64,000 nucleotides of DNA from Rhodococcoides kyotonense (GTDB lineage: Bacteria; Actinomycetota; Actinomycetes; Mycobacteriales; Mycobacteriaceae). Below, piece by piece: positions 9,979-22,903 of the stretch. Location: contig NZ_FZOW01000004.1 of the NCBI RefSeq assembly GCF_900188125.1, positions 337,931 to 401,930 on the forward strand. Direction: 5' to 3'. A program made the translations under genes and the position numbers. The notes under the pieces were generated by a model. That model was not told the origin of the DNA. It did not search any database and saw only the letters and a list, made by a program, of their open reading frames with translations. Positions within the stretch are counted from its first letter, which is position 1. The number at the start of each line of letters is the position of its first letter.

Positions 9979-10779
9979 CTAGCGCCCGCGCCTTTTCGCC
10001 AGATTCCGCTCGTACACCAGGCGTAGGCCTTCGAGCGTCAGATCCGGCTCGTGATGCTGGATCGAGACGCTCTCGTCCATGATGAGCGGGGCACTGTCAC
10101 CGGTGCCGATGACCGCGACGTCCGTGCCCGAGAACTCCGGCAGCTCGCGCCTGACGCGCCCGACCAGGCCGTCGACGAGGCCGGCGAATCCGAACACCGC
10201 CCCCGCCTGCATGCACTCGACCGTGTTCTTGCCGACGACCGATCGAGGGCGGATCAACTCGACCTCGCGCAGCGCAGCGGATCTCGACGACATTGCCGCC
10301 GTCGATATCTCGAGCCCCGGCGCGATGGCTCCGCCGAGGAACTCACCTTTCGCCGACACGACGTCGACACACGTCGTCGTGCCGAAATCGACGACGATAC
10401 AAGCACTTCCGTACAGATCGTGTGCCGCGAGAGTGTTGACGATCCGGTCTGCTCCGACTTCTTTCGGATTGTCCACGAGCAGAGGGACACCCGTCCGCAC
10501 TCCGGGCTCCACGACGACGTGCTGCACGTGCTTCCAATACCTGGTGAGCATCGTGCGCATCTCTCGCAGGACCGACGGAACCGTCGACAGTGCCGACACA
10601 CCGGTGATCTGGTCGACGTCGTCACCGAGGAGCCCACGGAGCATCAGCGCCAGTTCGTCGGCGGTGACACGAGGGTCGGTGCGCATACGCCAGTCTCGAT
10701 GCAGCTTCGAGTGGTCTCCACTTCCGGTGAAGAGCCCCAACGTCATCGACGTGTTGCGCACGTCGATCGCGAGCAGCAT
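9979..10779 (-). CDS. coaX: type III pantothenate kinase
   Basis: A 266-residue acetate/sugar kinase-fold protein. The start [17 protein letters not shown] contains the phosphate-binding strand; [16 protein letters not shown] and [12 protein letters not shown] are hallmark CoaX motifs. It phosphorylates pantothenate, the first step of CoA synthesis, and uses a monovalent cation. It starts 3 nt after the panD stop, so panC-panD-coaX form one operon. The ATG at 10779 is chosen because the longer frame upstream only reads through panD in another phase. Confidence 0.96.
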   Translation of the reverse strand: MLLAIDVRNTSMTLGLFTGSGDHSKLHRDWRMRTDPRVTADELALMLRGLLGDDVDQITGVSALSTVPSVLREMRTMLTRYWKHVQHVVVEPGVRTGVPLLVDNPKEVGADRIVNTLAAHDLYGSACIVVDFGTTTCVDVVSAKGEFLGGAIAPGLEISTAAMSSRSAALREVELIRPRSVVGKNTVECMQAGAVFGFAGLVDGLVGRVRRELPEFSGTDVAVIGTGDSAPLIMDESVSIQHHEPDLTLEGLRLVYERNLAKRRGR

Positions 10780-10781
10780 CG

Positions 10782-11213
10782 CTACACCGCGACGGTGTCG
10801 GCGCGCAGCGTGCGCGGGCTGATCAGCCCCGAGCCCTCCGGCGCGTACGCGGGGTCTGCACCCAGCACGACGGGCTTGTTCTTCTCGTCGACGAACACGA
10901 CGCGCGGATCGTAGTCCTTGCACTCCTGCTCGTTCATGACGCCGTACGCGATCAGGATGACGAGGTCACCCGGATTGACCAGATGTGCTGCGGCACCGTT
11001 GATTCCGATGACGCCACTGCCACGCTCACCGGTGATGACGTACGTTTCCAGGCGTGCGCCGTTGTCGATGTCGACGATGGTGACCTGCTCACCCTCCAGC
11101 AAGTCCGCCGCGTCCATCAGGTCCTTGTCCACGGTCACCGAGCCCACGTAGTGAAGGTCGGCGTGCGTCACCGTCGCGCGGTGGATCTTGGATTTCATCA
11201 TCGTGCGAAACAT
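10782..11213 (-). CDS. panD: aspartate 1-decarboxylase proenzyme
   Basis: A 143-residue pyruvoyl enzyme that makes beta-alanine from aspartate for pantothenate. The self-processing site Gly24-Ser25 is visible in [10 protein letters not shown]; cleavage there forms the pyruvoyl group. The conserved [20 protein letters not shown] segment is also present. The C-terminal tail after about residue 115 is longer than in enterobacteria, as in mycobacteria. It lies 9 nt downstream of panC and 3 nt upstream of coaX. Confidence 0.98.
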   Translation of the reverse strand: MFRTMMKSKIHRATVTHADLHYVGSVTVDKDLMDAADLLEGEQVTIVDIDNGARLETYVITGERGSGVIGINGAAAHLVNPGDLVILIAYGVMNEQECKDYDPRVVFVDEKNKPVVLGADPAYAPEGSGLISPRTLRADTVAV

Positions 11214-11222
11214 GTTCTCTCC

Positions 11223-12122
11223 CTACGCCGTTGATTCTGCATGCTCTAGAAAACCGGTTCCCACGGCAACTCCCACGTTGTCGATCAGCCGCGTCGTGCC
11301 GACCTTCGCTGCGACGAGCAGACGCCCATCGCCACGTTCGGGCGCAGGACCGAGATCCACGCCTCGTAGTTCCAGGTAGTCGACGTCCACCTCGGGCCGA
11401 GTGTCGAGCACTCCGCGCGCGGTCGCGAGGATCGCCTCCGCGCCACCGGCCGCGGCATGCGCGCCTGCGACGAGCGCAGCCGACAACACCATGGCCGCCT
11501 CCCGTTCGTCGGCGCCGAGATACCTGTTGCGCGACGACAGCGCGAGGCCGTCCTGCTCGCGAACCGTCGGAACGCCGAAGATCTTGACGTCGAAGTTCAA
11601 GTCCCGCACCATCTGTCGGATCAACGTCAGCTGCTGGTAGTCCTTCTCTCCGAAATACGCCGCGTGCGGGGCTGCGATCTGCAGCAGCTTGGCGACGACC
11701 GTCAGCATCCCCGCGAAATGCGTAGGGCGCGAACCGCCTTCGAGCTCACTTCCGAGCGGACCGGGATGAATCGTCGTACGCGGACCCGCCGGGTACATGT
11801 CCGTGGCCGACGGCGCGAAGACGATGTCGACGCCCTCGTCACGCAGAAGCTCGACGTCGGCGTCGAGAGTGCGCGGGTACGCGTCGAGATCCTCGCCGAC
11901 GCCGAACTGCAGCGGGTTGACGAAGATCGACACGATCACGACGGCACCGGTACGCCTGGCCTGGCGGACCAGGTGGATGTGCCCGGCGTGCAACGCGCCC
12001 ATCGTCGGCACGAGCGCAACCGTCTTCCCGACGGCCCGCAGCGCCTTCGATACCGAGGTGACAACGGCCGGATCGTGATGGATCGTCAACTCCCCCGCCT
12101 TGTAGCTGCCTGCCAGGGTCAT
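11223..12122 (-). CDS. panC: pantothenate synthetase
   Basis: A 299-residue ATP-dependent ligase that joins pantoate and beta-alanine. Motifs seen are [19 protein letters not shown] (HIGH-type nucleotide site), [20 protein letters not shown] and RDLNFDVKI, then the SSRNRYL loop. Its ATG at 12122 overlaps the stop of the DUF2520 gene by 4 nt. With panD and coaX downstream, the unit covers beta-alanine formation, condensation and phosphorylation; panB and panE are not in the window. Confidence 0.98.
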   Translation of the reverse strand: MTLAGSYKAGELTIHHDPAVVTSVSKALRAVGKTVALVPTMGALHAGHIHLVRQARRTGAVVIVSIFVNPLQFGVGEDLDAYPRTLDADVELLRDEGVDIVFAPSATDMYPAGPRTTIHPGPLGSELEGGSRPTHFAGMLTVVAKLLQIAAPHAAYFGEKDYQQLTLIRQMVRDLNFDVKIFGVPTVREQDGLALSSRNRYLGADEREAAMVLSAALVAGAHAAAGGAEAILATARGVLDTRPEVDVDYLELRGVDLGPAPERGDGRLLVAAKVGTTRLIDNVGVAVGTGFLEHAESTA

Positions 12123-13033
12123 CGTTCACCTTCCAGAAATTCGACGAGCTCGGACTTCGAGCCGATCTTGTGTGCCGCGCGCAGCGCGAGAGCCCGGTAC
12201 TCGTCGGCGATACCGGGATCGACCGAGTCGAGCGACGTCAGATGCGATGCGACTGCGTCGACGTCGCCGCGGGCGACCGGCCCGGTCAGCGCGGACTGAC
12301 CGCGTCGCAGCGTGTTCTCGAGCGCTGCCGTGACCAACGGCGCGAGAACTCGGACCGCCGTGTTCGGATCCTTGTCGATCCCCGGAAATCCAGGACCCTC
12401 GAGAGCCACACCGAGGGCATCCAACGCGTCGGCGACGACGGTGACCAGATGATTGGCACCGTGCGCCAATGCTGCGTGATAGAGGAGACGGTTCTGTTCG
12501 GACACGTGCACCGGCTCGCCGCCCAGTTCGAGTACGAGAGCCTGCGCGACGGCGTACCCGATCTCGTCGGCGGCAGTGACGCCGAAACACGCGGACGACA
12601 GTCGATCGGTGTCCTCGGGCTCACCGGTGAAGGTCATCGCCGGGTGGATGGCCAGCGGGATCGCACCGAGCGCGGTGAGCGGCGCGAGAATCGAGATGCC
12701 GTTGGCTCCCGATGTGTGCACGACGAGCTTGCCCGGCGCGACCGCACCCGTCGACGCCAAACCTGCAGCGATGGAAGCGAGTTCGGTGTCGGGAACCGCG
12801 AGTACGAGAAGCTCGGCGCGACGAGCTACCTCGTCGACCGGCAAGATCTCTGTGTCGGGAAGACGAGTGGTGGCTCGCTCGACGGAGTCTGCGGATACAG
12901 CGGAACACGCGACAACGACATGTCCGACGCGTTCCAGCGCCTCGCCGACAGCAGTTCCCACACGGCCCGCGGACACGAGTCCCACGGTGAGGCGTGCAGG
13001 TGCGATGTCGGCGGTGAACTCGGATGAGGTCAC
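12119..13033 (-). CDS. Rossmann-like and DUF2520 domain protein
   Basis: A 304-residue protein with an N-terminal NAD(P)-binding Rossmann fold ([18 protein letters not shown]) and a C-terminal helical DUF2520 region. It is homologous in position and type to M. tuberculosis Rv3603c, next to panC. Because it heads a pantothenate operon and resembles ketopantoate reductase-like oxidoreductases, a PanE-like role has been suggested for such genes, but this is inference. The GTG start at 13033 has a GAGAGGATC ribosome site, and its stop overlaps panC. Confidence 0.88.
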   Translation of the reverse strand: MTSSEFTADIAPARLTVGLVSAGRVGTAVGEALERVGHVVVACSAVSADSVERATTRLPDTEILPVDEVARRAELLVLAVPDTELASIAAGLASTGAVAPGKLVVHTSGANGISILAPLTALGAIPLAIHPAMTFTGEPEDTDRLSSACFGVTAADEIGYAVAQALVLELGGEPVHVSEQNRLLYHAALAHGANHLVTVVADALDALGVALEGPGFPGIDKDPNTAVRVLAPLVTAALENTLRRGQSALTGPVARGDVDAVASHLTSLDSVDPGIADEYRALALRAAHKIGSKSELVEFLEGER

Positions 13034-13130
13034 CGATAGATCCTCTCGTTCGTTCCAGTCCCGCTCGGCGGGTACCAGACGTCCTTCGGAAAGGATAGCG
13101 GCAGACTGCGCCGACCGGCCATGGGCTTGA

Positions 13131-13150
13131 GCCGTGATCTATTTCACGGC
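13131..13150 (-). terminator. hairpin downstream of the DUF6779-like gene
   Basis: GCCGTGA and TCACGGC pair perfectly (7 bp) around a 6-nt loop, 10 nt beyond the stop of the gene at 13161. No T-run follows. Confidence 0.45.
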
Positions 13151-13160
13151 CGAAGCTGCC

Positions 13161-14315
13161 TCACTCGGCGCGACGGCGATGCCTCCGAGCCGACGGTTCG
13201 TTGCCCGACTGCAGACCGGCCATGATCTCAGCGACGGATCGGCCGTTCGAATGAGCTCCTGCCACGTCGTCCTCGGGCTCGGCGCGACGACGACGCCGCG
13301 GAGCGGCTGGAAGATCTGCGTCCGCCGCGAACGAGGGCTCGGGCTCCTCCGCCACGGCAACCGGCTGAGGCTCGGGCTCGGGAACGGGCTCGGGAACGGG
13401 CTCCGGCTCGGGAGCGACGACGACCGGCGTCGGCTCGGGAGCCGGGGCGGGTACGGGGGCCGGCTCGGGCTCGGGTTCCGGAATCGACGGAGGTCCAGCC
13501 GGCGATCCGACGGGCTCGTTCACGAGCGGCGAGATCGGTGCCCGCGGCGGCGTCGGTGCTCGTCGACCGGCACCAGGGGCGCGAGTCTCTGGTGTCACGC
13601 GCTCGGAACGACGGCGGTTCGGCGTATAGGTCGCGTACCCGGCCGTCGCCGGGTCCTCGCTGCCGATCGGCGCGTCCGGGTACAGCACGGAGGTCTCGGC
13701 GGTGACGGGCTCGTCGAACGGTGTCGCGAGTCCCGCGACCGGTGAGCTGTCGGCATCGGTGTTGTTGCCGCCCTGACGGTCGGGCGCCCCACCGGGGACG
13801 TACAGCCCCGACGCTGCAGGCTGGTAGCCGCCGTAGCTGCGGCCGCCGAGTTCTTGAACCCGCGTCGCTTCCGCGCGCAGTGCGACGCGTTCGGTGGGCA
13901 GGTTTCCGTCGAACAGCAGCTGCAGATTCTCGCGCAGGTGCGCCAGCTCGGCACGGAGCGCGGCGACTTCGCTGGTCTCGAGCTGCACTTCGCCACGCAC
14001 CCGAGCCTCGACGCCCAACTCGTACTCGCGTCGGGCAGAGATCTCACGTGCGAGCTGCAGCTCGTACACCGTCTGCAGATCCTTGGCTTTTGCTCGGTCG
14101 GCCACTGCGTCGCGCCGGTACTTCGTCATGGCGAAGGCGCCGACGATCGCGGCCCACAAAGCCGAGACGAGGCCGACGCGCAACCATTGAACGTTCTCGC
14201 TGAACAGCAGCAGCGCACTGGCTGCGATGCCGAACACCACCAGAGCGGCGATGAACAGCTGGCTCGCACTGCGCCGCGGACGGCGGGTCGCTTTCGCGCG
14301 AGTCGGTTCGGTCAT
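13161..14315 (-). CDS. DUF6779-like membrane protein with proline/glutamate-rich tail
   Basis: A 384-residue protein. Two adjacent membrane segments (about residues 20-65) are followed by a helical, charged stretch that looks like a coiled coil (about 75-150), then a long disordered tail with many EPEPEP repeats and a basic C-terminus. The place between folK/DUF3180 and DUF2520 matches Rv3604c. Function is unknown; such proteins may work at the cell envelope. A TACCCT hexamer sits 7 nt before the ATG at 14315, suggesting a leaderless mRNA; an in-frame ATG at 14348 is less likely. Confidence 0.75.
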   Translation of the reverse strand: MTEPTRAKATRRPRRSASQLFIAALVVFGIAASALLLFSENVQWLRVGLVSALWAAIVGAFAMTKYRRDAVADRAKAKDLQTVYELQLAREISARREYELGVEARVRGEVQLETSEVAALRAELAHLRENLQLLFDGNLPTERVALRAEATRVQELGGRSYGGYQPAASGLYVPGGAPDRQGGNNTDADSSPVAGLATPFDEPVTAETSVLYPDAPIGSEDPATAGYATYTPNRRRSERVTPETRAPGAGRRAPTPPRAPISPLVNEPVGSPAGPPSIPEPEPEPAPVPAPAPEPTPVVVAPEPEPVPEPVPEPEPQPVAVAEEPEPSFAADADLPAAPRRRRRAEPEDDVAGAHSNGRSVAEIMAGLQSGNEPSARRHRRRAE

Positions 14316-14322
14316 GGCAACC

Positions 14323-14328
14323 AGGGTA
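14323..14328 (-). promoter_or_regulatory. -10 element, leaderless start of the DUF6779-like gene
   Basis: TACCCT on the minus strand, 7 nt before the ATG at 14315. Confidence 0.5.
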
Positions 14329-14416
14329 GCTGGCGAATCGGCCGACAAAGGCCAAGCTGAATCGAGCCACCACGGGACTCGTGTCGACCCGGGTGTTCAC
14401 CGGGTGTGCGCGACGC

Positions 14417-14884
14417 TCACGATGTGGGTTCGTCGGGCGAGTCGTCGGGTGTTCGGCAGCAGTGCTCGAGCCACAGAGCAGCGCCGACGAGCGCAGCACC
14501 CGCGACGAGACCGACGACTGCACCGGCCCGGTCGGATGCGGCGGCCCGCACTGTCGACACCATCGGCAGGACATGTAACAGGAAGCCGATCCACACTCCG
14601 GCGGCCGCGGCACCGACCAGCGCCGACGCCTTGGCCAGCGCCAATGCACGAGCAGCGGTGATCGGATGGATCTGGGCCGGCCCGTCGCCGATCTGCCGTT
14701 TGTCGACGCGCGAGCGGATCACGAACGCGAGGACGACCTCGACCACTGCGACCGGGTACAGCGATGCACCTGCGTAGACCGGGATCGGCGGGAGCGAACC
14801 GTAGAACGTGCGCACCAACAACCAGGTGGCCACGGCCGCGATGACGGCGAGTGCGACCAGATCCCAGACACGGGTCGGTTTCAC
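14417..14884 (-). CDS. DUF3180 membrane protein
   Basis: A 155-residue protein with four predicted membrane segments (for example LVALAVIAAVATWLLV near the N-terminus and AGAVVGLVAGAALVGAALWL near the C-terminus). It corresponds in position to Rv3605c, downstream of folK. Its ATG overlaps the folK stop by 4 nt, so it is the last gene of the folate operon. No biochemical function is known for this family. Confidence 0.88.
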   Translation of the reverse strand: MKPTRVWDLVALAVIAAVATWLLVRTFYGSLPPIPVYAGASLYPVAVVEVVLAFVIRSRVDKRQIGDGPAQIHPITAARALALAKASALVGAAAAGVWIGFLLHVLPMVSTVRAAASDRAGAVVGLVAGAALVGAALWLEHCCRTPDDSPDEPTS

Positions 14885-15396
14885 GTGGGCTCCGCTGTGT
14901 CGAGAGTCATGTCGGTGCGTCGTACGCCTGCGCGCTCTTCCTCGCTCAGCGCGCTCAGCCAGTCGGCGAGTGCGAGCGTGGTGCCGTCAGCCTCGAGCGT
15001 TGCCGACGGGTCCACGTCGAGCCACGGAATCAGCACGAACGCACGCTCGTGTGCGCGCGGATGCGGCAGCAGCAGTTCGGGGTCGTGGCTCACGACGTCG
15101 TCGCACACGACGATGTCGACGTCGAGGCTGCGAGGTCCCCATCGCTCCACGCGAACTCGATCGGCGGCTTCCTCGCAAGCGCGGGCGAAGTCGAGCCACT
15201 CCCGCGGGCTGCTGGCGGGATCGTCGGCGAGAAGCGCTGCGTTGAGAAAATCCTGCTGCTCGACGCCTCCCCACGGCGCCGTCGAATAGACAGCCGATGC
15301 GGCGACGAGGTGAGACCCCAGCGCTGTGACGACCGATCGCAGGTGCGCGAGCGAATCTCCGACGTTGCTGCCGATCGACAGCACCGCGCGACTCAC
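14881..15396 (-). CDS. folK: 2-amino-4-hydroxy-6-hydroxymethyldihydropteridine diphosphokinase
   Basis: A 171-residue HPPK that transfers pyrophosphate from ATP to hydroxymethyl-dihydropterin. Signatures are [14 protein letters not shown] at the N-terminus, [13 protein letters not shown] for metal and substrate binding, and [15 protein letters not shown]. It overlaps folB upstream and the DUF3180 gene downstream by 4 nt each. Start is a GTG. Confidence 0.97.
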   Translation of the reverse strand: MSRAVLSIGSNVGDSLAHLRSVVTALGSHLVAASAVYSTAPWGGVEQQDFLNAALLADDPASSPREWLDFARACEEAADRVRVERWGPRSLDVDIVVCDDVVSHDPELLLPHPRAHERAFVLIPWLDVDPSATLEADGTTLALADWLSALSEEERAGVRRTDMTLDTAEPT

Positions 15397-15755
15397 GCAC
15401 GACTCCGGTGTGCGACGACGGCGACATCACCGAACGTCAGCGGAATCGGCGCCGACGGTTTGTGCAGGACCACTTCGACGGCGTCGACGCGCTCGTCGGC
15501 CATCACGCCGTCGGCGATCTCGGCGGCGACGGTCTCGATGAGGTCGCGCGGCGGGCCCGCGACGATCTTCGCGGCGGCTTCGGCGAGCTCGCCGTAGTGC
15601 ATCGTGCGTGTGAGGTCGTCGGTCTCGGCGGCGGGGCGCAGGTCCATCCAGACCGTGATGTCGACGACGAAGTCCTGGCCGTCACGTTTCTCGAAGTCGA
15701 AGACCCCGTGATGCCCGCGGACGACGAGTCCACGCAGTTCGATCCGATCGCTCAT
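15393..15755 (-). CDS. folB: dihydroneopterin aldolase
   Basis: A 120-residue aldolase converting dihydroneopterin to the hydroxymethyl pterin used by FolK. The family start ([19 protein letters not shown]) and the conserved tail lysine region ([19 protein letters not shown]) are present. The ATG at 15755 overlaps the folP stop by 4 nt; a longer in-frame start inside folP is not needed. Confidence 0.96.
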   Translation of the reverse strand: MSDRIELRGLVVRGHHGVFDFEKRDGQDFVVDITVWMDLRPAAETDDLTRTMHYGELAEAAAKIVAGPPRDLIETVAAEIADGVMADERVDAVEVVLHKPSAPIPLTFGDVAVVAHRSRA

Positions 15756-16582
15756 GCGCCCGCAGCCTGCCATGCGGCGACCACGGCGACCGCGTCGAGG
15801 GAGGCTCGCGCGTCGTGCACTCGGACGCCCCACGCGCCTCCTGCGACGGCGAGTGCGGACACGACCGCGGTGGCGACCTCACGACCCGCAGGCGGGCGGG
15901 GGGTGCCGTCGTCGGCGAGAAGGGATCCGAGGAACCGCTTGCGCGACGCCCCGATCAACACCGGCATTCCCAGTTCGACGAACGTGGGCAACGCATGCAA
16001 CAACTGCCAGTTGTGCGATGCGTTCTTGGCGAAACCGAGACCCGGGTCGAGGACGATGTTCGACGCGTCGACTCCGGCAGCCAAGGCCAGATCCACCTGT
16101 TCCAGCAGCTCACGCCGGACGTCGGCGACGACGTCGTCGTACCGGTCCGCGGCGCCTGCATGGACGTAGTCCCCTGCCGAACGCCAGTGCATCAGGACCC
16201 AGGGCACACCGGCGTCGGCGACGACACGAGCCATGTCCGGATCGGCGCGACCACCCGAGACGTCGTTGACGATGGACACGCCAGCCTCGATTGCCGCAGC
16301 GGCGACGGATGCACGCATCGTGTCGACGCTCGTCGTGACCCCGTGTCGAGCCAGAGCAGCGATCACCGGTGCGACGCGTCCGGCCTCGACGTCGGGTTCG
16401 ACACGGGCCGCACCGGGCCGGGTGGATTCACCGCCGACGTCGACTATGGCAACACCGCTGTCACGCAGTTCGAGCCCGTGTTCGACGGCGGCGTCGAGGT
16501 CCAGATAGCGGCCACCGTCGGAGAACGAGTCCGCGGTGACGTTGAGAACACCCATGACGACGGGCGCGGCGGGAACACTCAT
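15752..16582 (-). CDS. folP: dihydropteroate synthase
   Basis: A 276-residue TIM-barrel enzyme joining p-aminobenzoate to hydroxymethyl-dihydropterin pyrophosphate; the target of sulfonamides. Motifs seen are [36 protein letters not shown] and [10 protein letters not shown]. Length is normal for a functional FolP1. It is coupled by 4-nt overlaps to folE upstream and folB downstream. Confidence 0.98.
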   Translation of the reverse strand: MSVPAAPVVMGVLNVTADSFSDGGRYLDLDAAVEHGLELRDSGVAIVDVGGESTRPGAARVEPDVEAGRVAPVIAALARHGVTTSVDTMRASVAAAAIEAGVSIVNDVSGGRADPDMARVVADAGVPWVLMHWRSAGDYVHAGAADRYDDVVADVRRELLEQVDLALAAGVDASNIVLDPGLGFAKNASHNWQLLHALPTFVELGMPVLIGASRKRFLGSLLADDGTPRPPAGREVATAVVSALAVAGGAWGVRVHDARASLDAVAVVAAWQAAGA

Positions 16583-17220
16583 TTGCGAAGGATGAGATCC
16601 AACGCTTCGGACCGCGACGCGGCGCTCGACTGCAGCAGCCCCCGGACCGCCGACGTCGTCGTGCTAGCCCCTGGCTTGCGAATGCCACGCATCGCCATGC
16701 ACAGATGCTCGGCCTCGATGACGACGATCGCCCCACGCGGATCGAGCTTGCGCATCACGGCGTCGGCGATCTGGCTGGTCAGCCGTTCCTGGACCTGGGG
16801 ACGCTTGGCGTACAGGTCGACGACGCGAGCCAGCTTGGACAGACCGGTGACCTTGCCTGCCTTGCCAGGGATGTATCCGACGTGCGCGACGCCGTGGAAC
16901 GAGACGAGGTGGTGCTCGCACGTGGAGAACATCGGGATGTCGCGTACGAGCACCAACTCCTGGTGACCCTCGTCGAACGTCGTGTTCAGCACCGAGTCCG
17001 GATCGGTGTAGAGGCCACCGAAGATTTCCCGGTACGCCCGCGCGACACGAGCGGGTGTGTCGAGGAGACCGGGGCGATCCGGGTTCTCGCCGACGGCGAT
17101 GAGCAGTTCACGTACTGCTGCTTCTGCCCGTGGCTGGTCGAACCGACGCCCGGTTTCGACTGCGACGACGTCGTTCACCACGGCTTCGCCGTCTTCGTCG
17201 ACATGCCTGACTGACACCAA
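16579..17220 (-). CDS. folE: GTP cyclohydrolase I
   Basis: A 213-residue FolE, first enzyme of pterin synthesis. Zinc ligands are visible in [23 protein letters not shown] and [11 protein letters not shown], and [12 protein letters not shown] and [13 protein letters not shown] match the family closely. Two starts are possible: TTG at 17220 or GTG at 17217; both follow a good GGAGG site (7 and 10 nt away). It is the first gene of folE-folP-folB-folK-DUF3180, 81 nt downstream of ftsH, and may also be read through from ftsH. Confidence 0.97.
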   Translation of the reverse strand: MVSVRHVDEDGEAVVNDVVAVETGRRFDQPRAEAAVRELLIAVGENPDRPGLLDTPARVARAYREIFGGLYTDPDSVLNTTFDEGHQELVLVRDIPMFSTCEHHLVSFHGVAHVGYIPGKAGKVTGLSKLARVVDLYAKRPQVQERLTSQIADAVMRKLDPRGAIVVIEAEHLCMAMRGIRKPGASTTTSAVRGLLQSSAASRSEALDLILRK

Positions 17221-17301
17221 GATCGCACCTCCGTTGGCGGGGTAGGGAAAGACCCCAGGATTCTTCGTCAGCCTATCGCCCGGGCAAAAGAGGAGAACGA
17301 G

Positions 17302-19911
<2,610 letters not shown>

Positions 19912-20100
19912 ACAGCTTCAGCCGAGACGGCCTCGTCCTTTCCAGTCTGCTCCGATGAGCGGCTTCCGGCCGCGCACCGGATGCTCAAGGCTACCGCGAA
20001 CGCCTGCCCCGGGCCCGAAGTGCGTCGGGCACCCAGCGCTGCGTCGATACGCCCAGAACGCCTGACGGCGCAACACGCTACTTCGATGTACAACGCTCAT

Positions 20101-20216
20101 CCCACCCATCAGGTTCCCGCCCACCGTCCATCCCACCCATCAGGTTCCCGCCCACCGTTCCCCCGCCCATCAGGTCCCACCCGTCGTTCCCCCGCCCATC
20201 AGGTCCCACCCGTCGT
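20101..20216. repeat. four imperfect direct repeats in the ftsH/kinase intergenic region
   Basis: Two 27-bp copies beginning CCCACCCATCAGG (20101 and 20132, period 31) are followed by two 29-bp copies of a related unit (20159 and 20188). All share the core CCCATCAGGT. They lie between the divergent ftsH and kinase genes. The remaining ~250 bp of this 369-bp gap shows no gene. Confidence 0.85.
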
Positions 20217-20267
20217 GCACTCCCGATCGATGGTCGATCAAACGGCACGATAGTCCCCGAGCGGGTC

Positions 20268-20273
20268 TATCGT
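20268..20273 (+). promoter_or_regulatory. -10 element, leaderless start of kinase gene
   Basis: TATCGT lies exactly 7 nt before the GTG at 20281, the spacing expected of a leaderless actinobacterial transcript. Confidence 0.55.
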
Positions 20274-20280
20274 AGTTTCC

Positions 20281-22317
20281 GTGCAGCCAGGCTCGGAACG
20301 AGTCACGGAGAATCAGGACAGCGCCCCGGCCGCATCGGACGGCTCGCCGACGCTGCAGGCATCGCTGTTCGATGTCGACGCAGGCCCTGAAACCGCGCGG
20401 GCCGACACCCAGGCCGACGCCACCCCTGCCGACACCGCCCAAGCAGGCGTGACCCCGGATGCCACCGGCACCTCCACCGCCGATCTGTCGTGGACGCAAC
20501 CGGGCAAGCGCGACGAGCTGGAGGATCTGGACGTCGGCGATCGGTTGGACGATTTCGATCTGCTGATGGGCCTGGGCCGTGGTGCGTTCGCCCGCGTCTT
20601 CCTGTCTCGTCAGCGGTCGATGCAGCGCATCGTGGCGGTCAAGATCTCCGAGGACCGCGGCAGCGAACCTCAGACTCTCGCTCAGCTCGATCACGACTAC
20701 ATCGTGCGCGTGTTCGATCAGCGGGTTCTTCCGGACAAGCAGTTGCGGTTGCTGTACATGCAGTACCTGCCCGGCGGGACGTTGCTCGACGTACTGGTAC
20801 GCACACGAGGGATCCCTGCTTCCGAGCGTTCGGGACAGACGCTGCTCGACGCCGTCGACACGGCCATCGAGCTCAAGGGCGGGCTCACTCCGACGGATTC
20901 GACTGTGCGTCAACATCTCTCGACACTGTCGTGGCCGGAGACCGTGGCGTGGCTCGGCCGTCGCCTCGCCGAAGCGCTGAACTACGCAGGTGAACGCGGT
21001 GTGCTGCACCGCGACATCAAACCGGCGAACGTCCTGCTCACCGCCGAGGGCGTGCCGAAGCTGGCCGACTTCAACATCAGTTTCAGCGAGAGCGTCAAGG
21101 GAGACAGCCCCGTCGCCTACTTCGGCGGATCGCTGTCGTACATGTCGCCCGAGCAACTCGAAGCCTGCCATCCCGGAAAGCCAGGCGCCGCAGAGGATCT
21201 CGACACCAGAAGCGATCTGTACTCGCTCGGGGTCGTGCTGTGGGAACTGCTGACCGGCGACAAACCGTTCGACGAGGCCGACGTCGGCCCCACGGCAGGC
21301 GACCGAACCACCATCGACGGGCTGTTGACGATGCGCCTGGCCGGCGTCGAGGACACGGCGCTCACGTCGTTGCCCGCTGACTGCCCGACGACGCTCCGGC
21401 GCGTCCTCCTGAAGTGCCTGGCACCGAATCCCGACGACCGGTGGCCGACCGGGCGAGAACTCGCGCAACAGTTCGACCTGTGTCTCGACGCGCATGCCCG
21501 CGATCTGGTGGATCCGCCGCCGTCGAGTCCTCGGCTGAGGCTGCGTCCGTTCACCGTTCCCGTGATGACGGCGGCCATCGGCATACCCAACATGATCGCC
21601 GCGGTCTACAACTACCAGCACAACAAGGCGCTCATCATCAGTGATCTGTCGGCGGAGGCGCAGTCGCGATTCGAAGCGGTGAGCACGCTGATCAACGGCG
21701 TGTGCTGGCCGCTCGGTCTTGCGCTGATCCTGTTCTGCGGACGACGCGTGCTGGCGGTACCGCATGCGTTGCGCAAGGGGCGTGCCGTGTCCGAGGAACG
21801 CCTGGCGCTCACCCGCACCGACACACTGCTCATCGCCGACCGAGTGGTCGCGGTGTGTCTCGGCCTGTGGATCGTTGCGGCCATTGCGTATCCGGTGTCG
21901 CTGCAGATCGCGGCCGGATCGATCCCGCCGAAGGCGTTCGTGCACTTCTTCGCGTCACTCGGGGTGTGCGGCGCGATGGCGACCGCCTACCCGTTCTTTC
22001 TGGTGTCGCTGTTCACGATTCGATGTCTCTACCCGTCGCTTCTGCCGTACGGTCACGCCGACAGCGAGGACACGAGGCGACTGCAGGCGCTCGACCGCCG
22101 TAGCGTCGTCTACCTGGCGATCGCGGGTTCGATACCCCTCGTCGCCGTCGCGGGTCTCACTTTCGTTCCGGCAGAGGACATTCCGGACATCATCGACGTG
22201 GTACGTGTCGTGTGCGTCGGAGGCATAGCGGCATTCGTCGCGTCGTACTCGATCTTTCGGCTGCTCGAGCGCGACCTACGGGCGTTACGACGCGTGGTCT
22301 CGAGAGACAACTACTGA
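20281..22317 (+). CDS. membrane serine/threonine protein kinase with DFN variant
   Basis: A 678-residue protein. Residues 1-90 are an Ala/Asp-rich disordered segment. The kinase domain (about 93-395) has a glycine loop GLGRGAFARVF, invariant Lys121 in VAVKIS, HRDIKPANVLL at 243, and MSPEQLE. The DFG motif reads DFN (263-265), keeping the metal-binding Asp. After about 420 come several membrane segments (for example 545-650), so the catalytic domain is cytoplasmic and membrane-tethered. No PASTA repeats are seen. The GTG start is supported by the -10 hexamer 7 nt upstream. Substrates are unknown; divergent ftsH and convergent hpt are its neighbours. Confidence 0.92.
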   Translation: MQPGSERVTENQDSAPAASDGSPTLQASLFDVDAGPETARADTQADATPADTAQAGVTPDATGTSTADLSWTQPGKRDELEDLDVGDRLDDFDLLMGLGRGAFARVFLSRQRSMQRIVAVKISEDRGSEPQTLAQLDHDYIVRVFDQRVLPDKQLRLLYMQYLPGGTLLDVLVRTRGIPASERSGQTLLDAVDTAIELKGGLTPTDSTVRQHLSTLSWPETVAWLGRRLAEALNYAGERGVLHRDIKPANVLLTAEGVPKLADFNISFSESVKGDSPVAYFGGSLSYMSPEQLEACHPGKPGAAEDLDTRSDLYSLGVVLWELLTGDKPFDEADVGPTAGDRTTIDGLLTMRLAGVEDTALTSLPADCPTTLRRVLLKCLAPNPDDRWPTGRELAQQFDLCLDAHARDLVDPPPSSPRLRLRPFTVPVMTAAIGIPNMIAAVYNYQHNKALIISDLSAEAQSRFEAVSTLINGVCWPLGLALILFCGRRVLAVPHALRKGRAVSEERLALTRTDTLLIADRVVAVCLGLWIVAAIAYPVSLQIAAGSIPPKAFVHFFASLGVCGAMATAYPFFLVSLFTIRCLYPSLLPYGHADSEDTRRLQALDRRSVVYLAIAGSIPLVAVAGLTFVPAEDIPDIIDVVRVVCVGGIAAFVASYSIFRLLERDLRALRRVVSRDNY

Positions 22318-22318
22318 C

Positions 22319-22888
22319 TCAGCCGCCGTAGACCTTGGGGGCGAGGGTGCCGATGTACGGCAGGTCGCGGTAGCGCTCGTTGTAGTCGAGGCCGTATCCG
22401 ACGACGAACTCGTTGGGGATGTCGAAGCCGACATTGGCGACCTCGACGTCGACCTTGATCGCGTCGGGCTTGCGCAGCAGCGTCACGACCGACAGCGATG
22501 CCGGGTTACGCGTCGCGAGGTTCCGCTTGAGCCACGACAGGGTCAGACCCGAATCGATGATGTCCTCGACGATCAGAACGTTGCGGCCGTTGATGTCACG
22601 GTCGAGGTCCTTCAGGATCCGCACGACGCCGGACGACGACGTCGACGAGCCGTACGAGCTCACCGCCATGAATTCGAGCTGCGTCGGGATGGGCAGTGCT
22701 CGCGCGAAGTCGGTCATGAACATGATGGCACCCTTGAGGACACCGACGAGCAGGAGATCTCCTTCAGGGCTGCCTTCGGGATAGCGCTTGGCTATTTCCT
22801 CGGCCAGCTCCGCGGTGCGCGTCCTGATCTGTTCCTCGGAAATGAGAACTGACTCGATATCGCCCTCGTACACGGCGCGTCCCTTCAT
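22319..22888 (-). CDS. hpt: hypoxanthine phosphoribosyltransferase
   Basis: A 189-residue purine salvage enzyme that makes IMP (and GMP) from hypoxanthine (guanine) and PRPP. The PRPP-binding motif [15 protein letters not shown] is complete and the [12 protein letters not shown] loop is typical. It follows tilS by 15 nt in an operon order conserved with mycobacteria. Its stop lies 1 nt from the end of the convergent kinase gene. Confidence 0.97.
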   Translation of the reverse strand: MKGRAVYEGDIESVLISEEQIRTRTAELAEEIAKRYPEGSPEGDLLLVGVLKGAIMFMTDFARALPIPTQLEFMAVSSYGSSTSSSGVVRILKDLDRDINGRNVLIVEDIIDSGLTLSWLKRNLATRNPASLSVVTLLRKPDAIKVDVEVANVGFDIPNEFVVGYGLDYNERYRDLPYIGTLAPKVYGG

Positions 22889-22903
22889 AGGTTCTCTTGG
22901 CGT

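Noticed and set aside
20170..21945. A 591-residue minus-strand frame across the kinase
   Set aside because: Antisense of a kinase with all catalytic motifs; it is Arg/Gln-rich without recognisable domains.
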